This document shows, in pieces, positions 16,201 to 26,476 of a DNA stretch of 64,000 nucleotides. The first letter of the stretch is position 1. The number at the start of each line of letters is the position of its first letter. Position numbers and translations under genes: made by a program. This stretch comes from Desulfuromonas soudanensis (GTDB lineage: Bacteria; Desulfobacterota; Desulfuromonadia; Desulfuromonadales; WTL): the NCBI RefSeq assembly GCF_001278055.1, contig NZ_CP010802.1:248001-312000 (forward strand), given 5' to 3'. The notes under the pieces were generated by a model. That model did not search any database, was not told the DNA's origin, and saw nothing but the letters and a program-made list of their open reading frames with translations.

Positions 16201-17436
16201 CTATGGGCAGTCAGCCGGTGTGCAAAGGGGGGACGCCGATTCGGCTCCCCGGCTCAGGGACGCAAGGCGCCGGCCCGCCAGCACGGCGAGGCCGATCAGG
16301 AGGAAGATGAGGAGGACGACTCCGGTCCATCCCCAGGCGCCGTAGAAAAATCCTCCGGCCGTCCCCGAGATGCTCGACCCCAGGTAATAGAAGAAGAGGT
16401 AGAGGGAAGAGGCCTGCCCCCGGGAGTGGGTGGCGAGAAAACCGACCCAGGTCGAGGCGACGGAGTGGACGCCGAAGAAGCCGATGGTGAAAATGACGAT
16501 GCCGGCAATTACGGCCGGGAGGGCGGCCAGCAGGGTGAGTGCGAGCCCTGCGGTCATGATCGCAAGGGAGTAGAAGAGGAGGCGGCCGCGGCCGAAGCGG
16601 TGGACCAGGGCGCCGATGAAGCTCGAGCCGAAAGCACCGAAGGCATAGGCGAGAAAAATCAGCGCAACCTCGGTCTGACTCAGGCCGAAGTCCGGTCCGA
16701 GAAGTCGGAAGGTGACATAGTTGTAGAGAGTGACGAAGCCGCCCATGCAGGTGAAGGCGACCAGATACAGGCAAAGGAGCCCCGGATTTCGCAGGTGATT
16801 GACCAGGGACGCCGTGAGCTGGCCGAGATGGAAGGGCCGGCGCTGAAAATTGCGCGAGGGGGGGAGAAGAATCAGAAAAAAGACGCCGAGGACCAGGCTG
16901 ATGGCGGCGATGACGCCGATGGCCGAACGCCAGGGGATGAAGTCGGTGAGCCAGGCCGTCAGGATCCGCCCCGTCATGCCGCCGAAGGCGTTGCCGGCGA
17001 TATAGAGTCCCATGGCGTTGCCGACCGACCGCGGCTCGATCTCCTCGCTCAGGTAGGCCATGGCGACAGCCGGAACCCCGGCAAGAACGATCCCCTGCAT
17101 AAGGCGCAGGACGAGGATGGCCGGCAGGGAGTCGAGGGTTGCGGTGACCAGGGTCAGCAGGGACGTCAGAATAACCGCCACCCCCATCAGCGGACGTCGC
17201 CCGAGAGCGTCGGAGAGGGTTCCGGAGAGAGGGAGCGTCCAGGCGAGGGCGAAGGTGGCAAAGGAGAGGGTGAGGCTGGCGACGGTCGGGGAAATGGCGA
17301 ATTCGCTCACCAGGTTCGGAAAGAGTGGTTGAAAATCGTAGAGGGTGGAAAAGGTGACAAACCCGGCAAAAAAGAGGGCAAGATTGGCTCTCCTGTAGTC
17401 CCCTGTTCCCCTCCGGATGAGATTGTCCTTCCCCAT
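16201..17436 (-). CDS. MFS transporter, YnfM-like
   Basis: The 411-residue protein has 12 predicted membrane segments and the MFS loop motif LSDALGRRPL between helices 2 and 3. The overall layout resembles the YnfM/arabinose efflux-type drug:proton antiporters. The substrate is unknown. It is 67 bases downstream of dbpA on the same strand and could be co-transcribed with it. Confidence 0.8.
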   Translation of the reverse strand: MGKDNLIRRGTGDYRRANLALFFAGFVTFSTLYDFQPLFPNLVSEFAISPTVASLTLSFATFALAWTLPLSGTLSDALGRRPLMGVAVILTSLLTLVTATLDSLPAILVLRLMQGIVLAGVPAVAMAYLSEEIEPRSVGNAMGLYIAGNAFGGMTGRILTAWLTDFIPWRSAIGVIAAISLVLGVFFLILLPPSRNFQRRPFHLGQLTASLVNHLRNPGLLCLYLVAFTCMGGFVTLYNYVTFRLLGPDFGLSQTEVALIFLAYAFGAFGSSFIGALVHRFGRGRLLFYSLAIMTAGLALTLLAALPAVIAGIVIFTIGFFGVHSVASTWVGFLATHSRGQASSLYLFFYYLGSSISGTAGGFFYGAWGWTGVVLLIFLLIGLAVLAGRRLASLSRGAESASPLCTPADCP

Positions 17437-17503
17437 GCGCGCTCCCCTTTAGTCCCCTGTCACCATAATCTGTCGACCGTTGCTTGTTCTTTGCCGCGTC
17501 CGC

Positions 17504-18886
<1,383 letters not shown>

Positions 18887-19210
18887 GGGGGCTCTTTTTT
18901 TTGGGAGAGATTTAAAGTGCGGGAGGTTTTCCCTGTTTATATCACAACTCGGATCAGGAAAGCGGCGTCAATGGCCTCAACGTACCTCCCATGGGGGGGG
19001 TCTCGGGGCCCTTCGTCTATTTTGGCGAATCCGGGGGGGTAACGGGCGGCCGGTAGACGCCGGACTCATTCGGAGCATATCCGGACAAACAAGGAAGAGC
19101 CCCCAGGTTTATCGACCTGGAGGCTCTTGTGTTTTTATCGGTCGGGTTTGGTCCGGGAAAATCGATCCCTTCCGTCCGGGTCCGGAGCCTTTTTGCCGGC
19201 GGGGAGGCTC
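18887..19210. other. Intergenic stretch between hemL and dbpA
   Basis: This stretch of 324 bases holds the hairpin at 19095-19128 and a short dyad GGAGCC/GGCTCC near 19185-19212, both downstream of hemL. The rest should carry the dbpA promoter, but no clear -35/-10 pair with good spacing is seen; a TATAAA lies near 18935 on the minus strand. No open frame looks coding. Confidence 0.6.
19095..19128 (-). terminator. Terminator hairpin downstream of hemL
   Basis: AAGAGCCCCCAGGT (19095-19108) pairs with ACCTGGAGGCTCTT (19115-19128), 13 of 14 bp. It lies about 80 bases past the hemL stop on the minus strand. Confidence 0.65.
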
Positions 19211-20494
19211 CTAAAGGCTTTTGAAGGAGCGGCGCGCAGCCTCGATGGTGCGGTCGAGGTCGTCCGTCGAGTGGGCGGCGCTCATGAAGCCGGCCTCGAA
19301 CTGGCTCGGGGCGAGATTGATCCCCTCCTCGAGCATGGCGCGGAAGAACTTGCCGAAGGCTTTCGTGTCGCTTTTGGCGGCGTCGGCGAAGGAATAAACG
19401 GGCCCTTCGGTGAAAAAGGTGCAGAACATGCCGCCGACACGCTGCCAGCTCGTCTTGAAGGGCGCCTCCTTGGCCGCCTCGAGAAGACCTTTTTCCAGGT
19501 AGGCGCTCTTCTCTTCGATGAGGTCGTAGAACCCTTCGGCCTTGAGGAGGTTCAGGGTGGCGATCCCGGCGCTCATGGCCAGGGGATTTCCCGAGAGGGT
19601 GCCGGCCTGGTAGACGCCGCCGACGGGGGAGAGCATCTCCATGATCTCGCGCCGGCCGCCGAAGGCGCCGACGGGGAGGCCGCCGCCGATGATCTTGCCG
19701 AGGCAGACCAGGTCGCCGCGCACCCCGAAGCGCTCCTGGGCGCCGCCGAAGGCGACGCGGAAGCCGGTCATGACCTCGTCGACGATGAGGAGGATCCCCT
19801 CGGCGTCGCACAGCGCCCGCAGTCCCTCGAGGAAGCCGGGCCGGGGAGCGACGCACCCCATATTGCCGGCGACCGCCTCGAGGATGATGCAGGCGATCGT
19901 TCCCCTGTTGGCCTCGACCACGGCCCTGGCGTCGTCGAGGTCGTTGTAGGTGGCGGTCAGGGTGTGCTTGGCGAAGTCGGCGGGAACCCCGGGGGAGGTG
20001 GGGACGCCGAAGGTGGCGGCGCCCGAGCCGGCCTTGACGAGGAGGGAGTCGGCGTGGCCGTGGTAGCAGCCGTCGAATTTGAGGATCTTGTCGCGGCCGG
20101 TGTAGCCGCGGGCGAGGCGGATGGCGCTCATGGTCGCCTCGGTCCCCGAGGAGACCATGCGCACCATCTCGATGTTGGGAAAGGCCTCGCAGACCATCTC
20201 GGCGAGGACGATCTCCTTTTCCGTCGGGGCGCCGAAGGAGGCGCCGCTCTTGGCCGCCTCGGTGATCGCCTCGACGATCTTGGGATGGCAGTGGCCGAGG
20301 ATCATCGGCCCCCAGGAGCCGACGTAGTCGATATAGGCGTTGCCGTCGACGTCGTAGATGCGCGACCCTTCGGCGCGGCTGATGAAGATGGGGTCGCAGC
20401 CGACGGACTTGAAGGCGCGGACGGGGCTGTTGACCCCGCCGGGAATGGTGCGCTTGGCTTCGGTGAAAAAGGCGGCGGATTTCTGATGGTTCAT
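19211..20494 (-). CDS. hemL: Glutamate-1-semialdehyde 2,1-aminomutase
   Basis: The 427-residue protein has the usual length of GSAM. It shows SSGTEA (115-120) for PLP phosphate, DEVMTGFR (239-246), and the Schiff-base Lys267 in CLGKIIGGG. It converts glutamate-1-semialdehyde to 5-aminolevulinate, the C5-pathway entry to heme and other tetrapyrroles. The ATG at 20494 has GGGGGAG upstream; longer frames to 20629 run through the promoter. The gene is divergent from rnfA. Confidence 0.95.
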   Translation of the reverse strand: MNHQKSAAFFTEAKRTIPGGVNSPVRAFKSVGCDPIFISRAEGSRIYDVDGNAYIDYVGSWGPMILGHCHPKIVEAITEAAKSGASFGAPTEKEIVLAEMVCEAFPNIEMVRMVSSGTEATMSAIRLARGYTGRDKILKFDGCYHGHADSLLVKAGSGAATFGVPTSPGVPADFAKHTLTATYNDLDDARAVVEANRGTIACIILEAVAGNMGCVAPRPGFLEGLRALCDAEGILLIVDEVMTGFRVAFGGAQERFGVRGDLVCLGKIIGGGLPVGAFGGRREIMEMLSPVGGVYQAGTLSGNPLAMSAGIATLNLLKAEGFYDLIEEKSAYLEKGLLEAAKEAPFKTSWQRVGGMFCTFFTEGPVYSFADAAKSDTKAFGKFFRAMLEEGINLAPSQFEAGFMSAAHSTDDLDRTIEAARRSFKSL

Positions 20495-20562
20495 GGCTCC
20501 CCCTTGAGGATGCGGATCGCGGTAAGGGTTGGGTGCCGCCCGAAGCGGCAAAAGATGCGAAT

Positions 20563-20592
20563 TGATTAGCACAGCGTCTTCGGCCTTGTCAA
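20563..20592 (-). promoter_or_regulatory. Promoter of hemL
   Basis: On the minus strand a perfect TTGACA (20587-20592), an 18-bp spacer, and TAATCA (20563-20568) with an upstream TGTGC. The start site would be about 60 bases before the ATG. Confidence 0.6.
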
Positions 20593-20711
20593 GGAGCCCT
20601 CCGCGGCGACGCCCGGGAGTGGAGGGCAAAAATTTTTCCTATCGGCGGGCGAGAGCCCCCTCCCTCCCTCTGTGCGGCCGCCGCCGGCGCGGTTTATCTG
20701 GAATTCAGCAT

Positions 20712-20741
20712 TTGACAACGACCCGAAAGTTGTTTTATAAA
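20712..20741 (+). promoter_or_regulatory. Strong sigma-70 promoter of the rnf operon
   Basis: Perfect TTGACA (20712-20717), an 18-bp spacer and TATAAA (20736-20741), 46 bases before the rnfA ATG. A short dyad ACAAC/GTTGT (20715-20719 and 20729-20733) lies within it. Confidence 0.8.
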
Positions 20742-20743
20742 CC

Positions 20744-20756
20744 TTGGTCTGACCAA
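20744..20756. promoter_or_regulatory. Palindromic operator candidate at the rnf start site
   Basis: TTGGTC-T-GACCAA is a perfect 13-bp palindrome placed 2 bases after the -10 box, where a bound repressor would block transcription. The TGGTNNNACCA core is that of FadR/PdhR-subfamily GntR regulators. No such regulator gene is in the window. Confidence 0.6.
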
Positions 20757-20787
20757 TTTAGTCCTTGATCCACGGAAGGAGTGCGCC

Positions 20788-21369
20788 ATGACCGAACTGC
20801 TGCTGATCCTGGTAGGCGCGATTTTCGTTAACAACTTCGTCCTCTCGCGCTTTCTCGGGATCTGCCCCTTCCTCGGCGTCTCGAAAAAGGTGGAAACCGC
20901 TCTCGGCATGGGGATGGCTGTGACTTTTGTCATGACCATCGCCGCCGTCGTCACCTGGTTCATCCAGTATTTCATCCTCATCCCCTTCGGCATCGAATAC
21001 CTGCAGACCATCGCCTTTATCCTCGTCATCGCCTCCCTGGTGCAGCTGGTGGAGATGGTGGTGCAGAAGACGAGCCCCGTCCTCTACCAGGCCCTCGGCA
21101 TCTTTCTCCCCCTGATCACCACCAACTGCGCCGTCCTCGGTCTGGCCGTACTCAATATCCAGAAAGAATACTCGTTTCTCGAGAGCGTGATTTTCGCCCT
21201 CGGCGCCGCCCTCGGCTTCACCCTGGCCATGGTTCTTTTTGCCGGCCTGCGGGAACGGATCGACCTTTCCCCCGTCCCGGCAAGCTTTCGCGGCACCGCC
21301 ATCGCCCTCATCACCGCCGGCCTCCTTTCCCTGGCCTTCATGGGTTTTGCCGGACTGGTCAAGGGGTAG
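20788..21369 (+). CDS. rnfA: Rnf complex subunit RnfA
   Basis: The 193-residue integral membrane protein has six membrane segments and the conserved [20 protein letters not shown] start (about 14-33), with the Cys that helps bind a membrane-embedded iron-sulfur cluster with RnfE. It belongs to the ferredoxin:NAD oxidoreductase that couples electron transfer to Na+ or H+ translocation. It is first of six genes in ABCDGE order, with GGAAGGAG before the ATG. Confidence 0.95.
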   Translation: MTELLLILVGAIFVNNFVLSRFLGICPFLGVSKKVETALGMGMAVTFVMTIAAVVTWFIQYFILIPFGIEYLQTIAFILVIASLVQLVEMVVQKTSPVLYQALGIFLPLITTNCAVLGLAVLNIQKEYSFLESVIFALGAALGFTLAMVLFAGLRERIDLSPVPASFRGTAIALITAGLLSLAFMGFAGLVKG

Positions 21370-21400
21370 GGGGAGGATTGTTTAGAGAAGGACGTCATTC

Positions 21401-22249
21401 ATGATCGAAGCTGTTCTGAGTATCGGCGGTATCGGACTCCTGGCCGCAGTCACCCTCGGCGTCGCCGCCAGAAAGTTCGCCGTCGAGGTCGACCCCCGGG
21501 AGCTGGCGCTGCTGGAGACCCTTTCCGGCGCCAACTGCGGAGCCTGCGGTTACCCCGGCTGCAGCGCCTACGCCAAGGCCGTGGCCGAGGGGAAGGCCGA
21601 GCCGAGTCTCTGCACCCCCGGGGGCCAGTCGACCCTGGAGAAGATCGCCCATATCATGGGGGTGGCCGCCGTCGGTGCGGCGCCGCAGGTCGCCGTGGTC
21701 CTCTGCCAGGGGGACAATCTCAGGGCTGCGGCCAAGTACCGCTACCTCGGGGTCGTCGACTGCGTCGCCGCCCAGCGCATCGCCGACGGTCCCAAGATCT
21801 GTCCTGGCGGCTGCCTGGGCCTCGGCACCTGCGCCCGGGTTTGCCCCTTCGGCGCCATCGAAATGACTTCCGAGGGGCTGGCGGTCATCAGCCGGGAAAA
21901 GTGCACCGGCTGCCGCAAGTGCGTCGGCGCCTGCCCGCGTCAGGTCATCGCCATGACCCCCCTCGACGCCACGGTGCACGTGCTGTGCAACAGTCACGAC
22001 AAGGGGGCGGCGGTGCGCAAGTACTGCCAGGTCGGCTGCATCGCCTGCATGATCTGCAAGAAGACGGTCCCCGAGGCCTATGTGATCGAGGACTTCCTGG
22101 CGAAGGTCGTCTACGAGCATTATCAGGAATCCGGCGCGGCGGTGGAGAAGTGCCCCACCAAATGCATCCGGGATTTCGTTGACGGCTATCCGGAGGGGAG
22201 CCGATTCGCCCCGCCGGTGGTGCCGGTCAAGCGGCAAGAGGCCGTCTGA
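21401..22249 (+). CDS. rnfB: Rnf complex subunit RnfB, long iron-sulfur form
   Basis: The 282-residue protein has an N-terminal membrane anchor (about 5-24), then Cys46, Cys49, Cys54 and Cys71 of the first cluster, and further ferredoxin motifs CARVCPFGAI, CTGCRKCVGACP and a C-terminal CxxC-rich part (CQVGCIACMICKK, CPTKC). Short proteobacterial RsxB proteins have about 190 residues and fewer clusters, so this resembles the multi-cluster RnfB of acetogens. It should take electrons from ferredoxin. The gene lies 31 bases after rnfA. Confidence 0.93.
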   Translation: MIEAVLSIGGIGLLAAVTLGVAARKFAVEVDPRELALLETLSGANCGACGYPGCSAYAKAVAEGKAEPSLCTPGGQSTLEKIAHIMGVAAVGAAPQVAVVLCQGDNLRAAAKYRYLGVVDCVAAQRIADGPKICPGGCLGLGTCARVCPFGAIEMTSEGLAVISREKCTGCRKCVGACPRQVIAMTPLDATVHVLCNSHDKGAAVRKYCQVGCIACMICKKTVPEAYVIEDFLAKVVYEHYQESGAAVEKCPTKCIRDFVDGYPEGSRFAPPVVPVKRQEAV

Positions 22250-22282
22250 ACACCGGGGCCGGATAGAGGAAGAGCAGACGCG

Positions 22283-23599
22283 ATGAAACTGAAGACGTTC
22301 CCCGGGGGGCTTCACCCCCCCGACAATAAAGAGTGGTCGGCCGACAAGGCGATCGAGGACTGCCCCCTCCCCGAAGAGCTGGTCATCCCCATGTCCCAGA
22401 ACATCGGCGCCCCGGCGGAACCCTGCGTCGTCGTCGGTCAGAAGGTGAAAAAGGGGGAGGTGATAGGGCAGGCCAAGGGATTCGTCTCCGTGCCGGTCCA
22501 TGCCTCGACCTCCGGCGAGGTCGTGGCCGTCGAGCCCCGTCTTCACTCCTCCGGACGCCTGTTGCCGGCGGTGGTGATCCGCCCCGACGGCGAGGACGCC
22601 TGGGTCGAGGGGCTCCCTGCCTGCGATCCCATGACGCTGACTCCGGACCAGATTCGCGAGAAGATTCGCACCGCCGGAATCGTCGGCCTCGGGGGGGCGA
22701 CCTTTCCGGCCCACGTCAAGCTCTCCCCCCCCGAGGGGAAGATCATCGACACCCTGATTCTCAACGGGGTGGAGTGCGAACCGTACCTGACCGCCGACCA
22801 CCGCCTGATGCTCGAGGAAACCGAACGGCTTCTCGATGGGGTCACCATCCTCAAGCGGGTTCTCGGCGTCGAGCGGGCCTTCATAGGCATCGAGGCCAAC
22901 AAGCCCGACGCCATCGACGTGGTGAGTCGGGCCTGCGCCGGGCGCGGCATCGAGGTGCAGGGGCTCAGGGTCAAGTATCCCCAGGGGGCGGAAAAACAGC
23001 TGATTCTCGCGGTCACCGGGCGCGAGGTCCCTTCCGGCGGGTTGCCGATGGATGTCGGCGTGGTGGTGCAGAACGTCGGGACGGCCGTGGCGGTCAGCGA
23101 CGCGGTTCGGCACGGCCTCCCCCTCATCGAACGCATCGCCACGGTCAGCGGTCCCGGAATATCCGAGGCGAAAAACCTGCGGATCCGTGTCGGCACCTCG
23201 CTTTCGGCCATGGTCGACTTCTGCGGCGGCCTTCAGGGGGATCCGGCCAAGATCATCATGGGGGGACCGATGATGGGGGCCACCCAGCTCTCCCTCGACG
23301 TCCCGGCCACGCGCGGCACTTCCGGAGTCCTCCTCTTTCGCGAAGGGGACCTCGCTCTCGTCCCCGAAGGGCCCTGTATCCGCTGCGGACGCTGCGTGGG
23401 CGTCTGCCCGGCGCGGATCCTGCCGACGACCATTGCCGCCTACGCCCGCCTCGACTTGATCAACGAGGCCGAAGAGTACAACGCCATGGACTGCATCGAG
23501 TGCGGCTGCTGCACCTACACCTGCCCGGCAGCCATCCCCCTGGTGCAGGTCATCCGCCTCGCCAAGGGGGCGATTCTGGCCAAGAGAAGGAAGGTCTGA
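22283..23599 (+). CDS. rnfC: Rnf complex subunit RnfC
   Basis: The 438-residue soluble subunit has the NADH/FMN-binding GLGGATFP stretch (about 134-141), an SLBB domain, and two C-terminal clusters CIRCGRCVGVCP and CIECGCCTYTCP. It is the NAD-side subunit of Rnf. It lacks the long Ala/Lys-rich tail of E. coli RsxC. Its stop is directly followed by the rnfD GTG. Confidence 0.95.
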   Translation: MKLKTFPGGLHPPDNKEWSADKAIEDCPLPEELVIPMSQNIGAPAEPCVVVGQKVKKGEVIGQAKGFVSVPVHASTSGEVVAVEPRLHSSGRLLPAVVIRPDGEDAWVEGLPACDPMTLTPDQIREKIRTAGIVGLGGATFPAHVKLSPPEGKIIDTLILNGVECEPYLTADHRLMLEETERLLDGVTILKRVLGVERAFIGIEANKPDAIDVVSRACAGRGIEVQGLRVKYPQGAEKQLILAVTGREVPSGGLPMDVGVVVQNVGTAVAVSDAVRHGLPLIERIATVSGPGISEAKNLRIRVGTSLSAMVDFCGGLQGDPAKIIMGGPMMGATQLSLDVPATRGTSGVLLFREGDLALVPEGPCIRCGRCVGVCPARILPTTIAAYARLDLINEAEEYNAMDCIECGCCTYTCPAAIPLVQVIRLAKGAILAKRRKV

Positions 23600-23600
23600 C

Positions 23601-24590
23601 GTGGAAAAACAGCTCTATCTTTCCTCCTCTCCGCATATCCATTGTGGGGAAACGACCGACAAGGTGATGCGCGGGGTGATCTACGCCCTCCTCCCCGCCT
23701 GCGCGGTTTCCATCTATTTTTTCGGATGGCCGGCCCTGCTGGTCCTTTTCCTCTGCACCGGCGGGTGCATGGCCACCGAAGCGCTGTGCCGCAAAGGGAT
23801 GGGGCAGCCGCTGAGTCTCGGCGACGGCAGCGCGGCGCTGACGGGGATTCTCCTCGCCCTTAATCTTCCGCCGTCGAGTCCCTGGTGGCTGGCCCTCCTC
23901 GGCGCGGTGGTGGCCATCGGTATCGGCAAACAGGTCTACGGGGGGCTCGGATCCAACCCTTTCAATCCCGCCCTGGTGGCGCGGGTCGTCCTGCTCATCT
24001 CCTTTCCGGTGCAGATGACGACCTGGACGGCTCCGGCTCCCCTCGGTTCGGCCATCGATGCCCTCACCACCGCCACCCCCCTTGGCGAGTTGAAGACGGC
24101 GGTGATGCTCACCGGCAAACTGCCCCTTCTGGCCGGAAGCGATTATCTCGGATATTTCACCGGCAACATGGCCGGTTCCCTCGGGGAGGTTTCGGCCCTC
24201 GCTCTTCTCCTCGGCGCCGCCTATCTCTTCTGGCGGCGCATCCTGACCTGGCACATCCCCGCCACTTATCTGGGGAGCGTGGTCCTCCTTTCCGGCGTCT
24301 TCTGGCTCGTCGATCCGAGCCGTTATCCCAGCCCTCTCTTTCATCTCTGCACCGGCGGTCTGATGCTCGGCGCCTTTTTCATGGCGACGGACATGGTGAC
24401 CTCGCCGGTCACCGGGAAAGGGATGGTGATCTTCGGTCTCGGCTGCGGCATCATTACCGTTTTGGTGCGTCTCTTCGGCGGTTACCCCGAGGGGGTCTCC
24501 TTCGCCATTCTCCTGATGAACGCCGCCACACCGCTGATCGACCGTTTCAGCCGTCCGAGCAAATTCGGCACCGTGCCGCAGAAGGGGTAG
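23601..24590 (+). CDS. rnfD: Rnf complex subunit RnfD
   Basis: The 329-residue membrane protein has nine or so helices and the TTATPLGELK motif whose Thr carries covalent FMN in this family. It starts at a GTG 1 base after the rnfC stop, with AGAAGGAAGG within the end of rnfC as ribosome site. It forms part of the membrane electron path between RnfG and RnfC or RnfB. Confidence 0.93.
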   Translation: MEKQLYLSSSPHIHCGETTDKVMRGVIYALLPACAVSIYFFGWPALLVLFLCTGGCMATEALCRKGMGQPLSLGDGSAALTGILLALNLPPSSPWWLALLGAVVAIGIGKQVYGGLGSNPFNPALVARVVLLISFPVQMTTWTAPAPLGSAIDALTTATPLGELKTAVMLTGKLPLLAGSDYLGYFTGNMAGSLGEVSALALLLGAAYLFWRRILTWHIPATYLGSVVLLSGVFWLVDPSRYPSPLFHLCTGGLMLGAFFMATDMVTSPVTGKGMVIFGLGCGIITVLVRLFGGYPEGVSFAILLMNAATPLIDRFSRPSKFGTVPQKG

Positions 24591-24602
24591 ACAAGGACAG
24601 CC

Positions 24603-25208
24603 ATGAAAGAACTCAGCCGCCTCGCCCTGGTCCTCACCATCATTGCCGCCGCCGCCGGACTGATCCTCTCCCTTGTGGAGGGGGTGACCCGGGCGCCGAT
24701 CGCCGAAGTGCGCCGGCAGGAAACCCTCAAGGCCCTGCGCGCCGTCCTCCCCCCCATCGACAACGCCCCGGATGCCGACAAGGTCGACCTGGTCATCGGC
24801 AAGGACCGCAAGGGGAGGGATCTCCTCCGCACCTTCTACCGCGGGAAACTCGAAGGAAAGCTGGCCGGGATCGCCTTCAAGGTCGTCGCTCCCGACGGCT
24901 ACAGCGGCAACATCGAGATCATGGTCGGGGTCGATCCCGAGGGGAGGGTGGTCGGCATCGAGATCCTCACGCACGCCGAAACCCCCGGCCTCGGCAGCAA
25001 GATCACCGCGCCGGTCTTCAAGGACCAGTTCCGCGGCAAGGGACTCGACGACGCCGACTGGCGGGTCAAGAAGGATGGCGGTTCCTTCGACCAGATCACC
25101 GGGGCAACCGTTTCCCCGCGGGCGGTTGTTCAGGCGGTGAAAAGCGGTCTGGAATTCTTTCGCGAGCACCGGTCGCAGATCGTCGACAGCAAGGGGAGCG
25201 CAGAATGA
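24603..25208 (+). CDS. rnfG: Rnf complex subunit RnfG
   Basis: The 201-residue protein has one N-terminal membrane helix (about 8-28) and a periplasmic FMN-binding domain with DQITGATVSP near 162-171, where the Thr of TGAT is flavinylated. It passes electrons on the outer face of the membrane. Its TGA overlaps the ATG of rnfE. Confidence 0.93.
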   Translation: MKELSRLALVLTIIAAAAGLILSLVEGVTRAPIAEVRRQETLKALRAVLPPIDNAPDADKVDLVIGKDRKGRDLLRTFYRGKLEGKLAGIAFKVVAPDGYSGNIEIMVGVDPEGRVVGIEILTHAETPGLGSKITAPVFKDQFRGKGLDDADWRVKKDGGSFDQITGATVSPRAVVQAVKSGLEFFREHRSQIVDSKGSAE

Positions 25209-25798
25209 ATCTGGTCAGGGAATTCAGCAAGGGAATCTGGCGGGAGAATGCCGTCTTCAAGCTGGTGCTCGGGATGTGCCCGACTCTGGCCGTCACCACC
25301 AGCGCCGAAAACGGCCTCGGCATGGGGCTGGCGACGACCTTTGTCCTCCTCTGTTCCAATGCCGCCATTGCTCTGCTGCGCGGAGTGATCCCGGCCAAGG
25401 TGCGGATCCCCGCCTTCATCGTCATCATTGCCTCCTTCGTGACCGTGGTCCAGCTGTGCATGGAGGCCTATGTCTACGATCTGTACAAGGCCCTCGGCAT
25501 CTTCATCCCGCTGATCGTCGTCAACTGCGTGATCCTCGGCCGGGCCGAGGCCTTCGCCTCGAAAAACTCCCTCCTCCCCTCACTGGCGGACGGATTCGGC
25601 ATGGGGCTCGGGTTCACCCTCTCCCTCTTCGTCCTCGGGTCGGTCCGTGAGCTCTTCGGTTCGGGGGCCATCCTCGGCTTCTCCCTGTTCGGCGGCGGTT
25701 ATATCCCCTTCCTCCTCCTCATCCTCCCCCCCGGCGCCTTCATCAGCCTCGGGCTTCTGCTGGCCGGCATGAATCGTTTCGAAGCCTCGCGGCGCTAG
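25205..25798 (+). CDS. rnfE: Rnf complex subunit RnfE
   Basis: The 197-residue protein has six membrane segments and the LGMCPTLAVT start that mirrors RnfA; the two form a pseudo-symmetric pair holding a membrane iron-sulfur site. The ATG at 25205 overlaps the rnfG stop. It is the last gene of the operon. Confidence 0.94.
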   Translation: MNLVREFSKGIWRENAVFKLVLGMCPTLAVTTSAENGLGMGLATTFVLLCSNAAIALLRGVIPAKVRIPAFIVIIASFVTVVQLCMEAYVYDLYKALGIFIPLIVVNCVILGRAEAFASKNSLLPSLADGFGMGLGFTLSLFVLGSVRELFGSGAILGFSLFGGGYIPFLLLILPPGAFISLGLLLAGMNRFEASRR

Positions 25799-25978
25799 AC
25801 CTCTCGGACGATCCGGGCCGAAGCCAATGATGGCCGAGGCAGAGCAGGGCGGCCGAAAACAAGCGCAGCAAACGACCCCCCGACGGGGGTGTGCGGCCCC
25901 GGAAAAGCCGTTTTGACCTCTTCCTTTGAAGCCCGAAAATCCCCCCTAACGCACTGTTTTGTCAGGCGTTACAACAAC

Positions 25979-25997
25979 GCAATATTGCATACAGTAT
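25979..25997. promoter_or_regulatory. Tandem palindromes upstream of nuoA
   Basis: GCAATATTGC (25979-25988) is a perfect palindrome and abuts ATACAGTAT (25989-25997), also perfect around a central base. GCGTT/AACGC (25966-25980) lies just before. They end 15 bases upstream of the -35 box and are operator candidates; the regulator is unknown. Confidence 0.45.
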
Positions 25998-26011
25998 ACG
26001 GTATTTTTTCC

Positions 26012-26040
26012 TTGACAAAGTGGTGAGTTTAACCTAACTT
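26012..26040 (+). promoter_or_regulatory. Candidate promoter of the nuo operon
   Basis: Perfect TTGACA (26012-26017), a 17-bp spacer and a weak TAACTT (26035-26040), 80 bases before nuoA. The weak -10 box suggests an activator may be needed. Confidence 0.5.
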
Positions 26041-26119
26041 GCTGGCGGCATAATGCCGTAGACGCCATTCTGAGATATACCGCAAAAGCTCATAATTTAC
26101 TCTTGGGAGGAGCTGTTAC

Positions 26120-26476
26120 ATGCTAGAGAATTATCTGCCGATACTCGTTCTCGTTGCCATTGCTTTTGCCTTTGCTCTCGGGTCCGTGGTCATGTCCCGT
26201 CTGGTCGGGCCGAAGAAGCCGAGCGCGATCAAGCTGGCTCCCTATGAGTGCGGGATGCCCCTCGTCGGCACCGCTCGCGATCGGGTTTCCGTCAAGTTTT
26301 ACATCATCGCCATGCTCTTTATCGTCTTCGATATTGAGGCGGTCTTTCTCTATCCCTGGGCGGTGATGTTCAAGAAGCTCGGTCTTTTCGGCTTTGTCGA
26401 GATGGGGGTCTTCATCGCAATCCTGCTCGTCGGTTACGTCTATGTCTGGAAAAAAGGAGCACTCGAATGGGAGTAG
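26120..26476 (+). CDS. nuoA: NADH-quinone oxidoreductase subunit A
   Basis: The 118-residue protein has three membrane helices and the conserved loop [20 protein letters not shown] (about 46-65), with the Cys at the quinone cavity. TGGGAGGAG precedes the ATG. It is the first gene of a 14-subunit complex I operon and overlaps nuoB by 10 bases. Confidence 0.95.
   Translation: MLENYLPILVLVAIAFAFALGSVVMSRLVGPKKPSAIKLAPYECGMPLVGTARDRVSVKFYIIAMLFIVFDIEAVFLYPWAVMFKKLGLFGFVEMGVFIAILLVGYVYVWKKGALEWE

Larger units (their letters stand above)
25799..26119. other. Intergenic region between rnfE and nuoA
   Basis: This stretch of 321 bases holds a GC-rich hairpin ACCCCC/GGGGGT (25875-25890) that may end the rnf transcript, followed within 35 bases by CGGC/GCCG and TTTT. 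It then holds an AT-rich part with the dyads and promoter described separately. No coding frame is seen. Confidence 0.6.

Noticed and set aside
19017-19210. Coding frame in the hemL-dbpA gap
   Set aside because: Open frames there are Arg-rich shadows with no start signal; the region holds terminator hairpins.
23885-25204. Long frame running from rnfD through rnfG into rnfE
   Set aside because: Only the part from ATG 25205 has RnfE features; upstream is Arg/Pro/Gly-rich out-of-frame reading of rnfD and rnfG.
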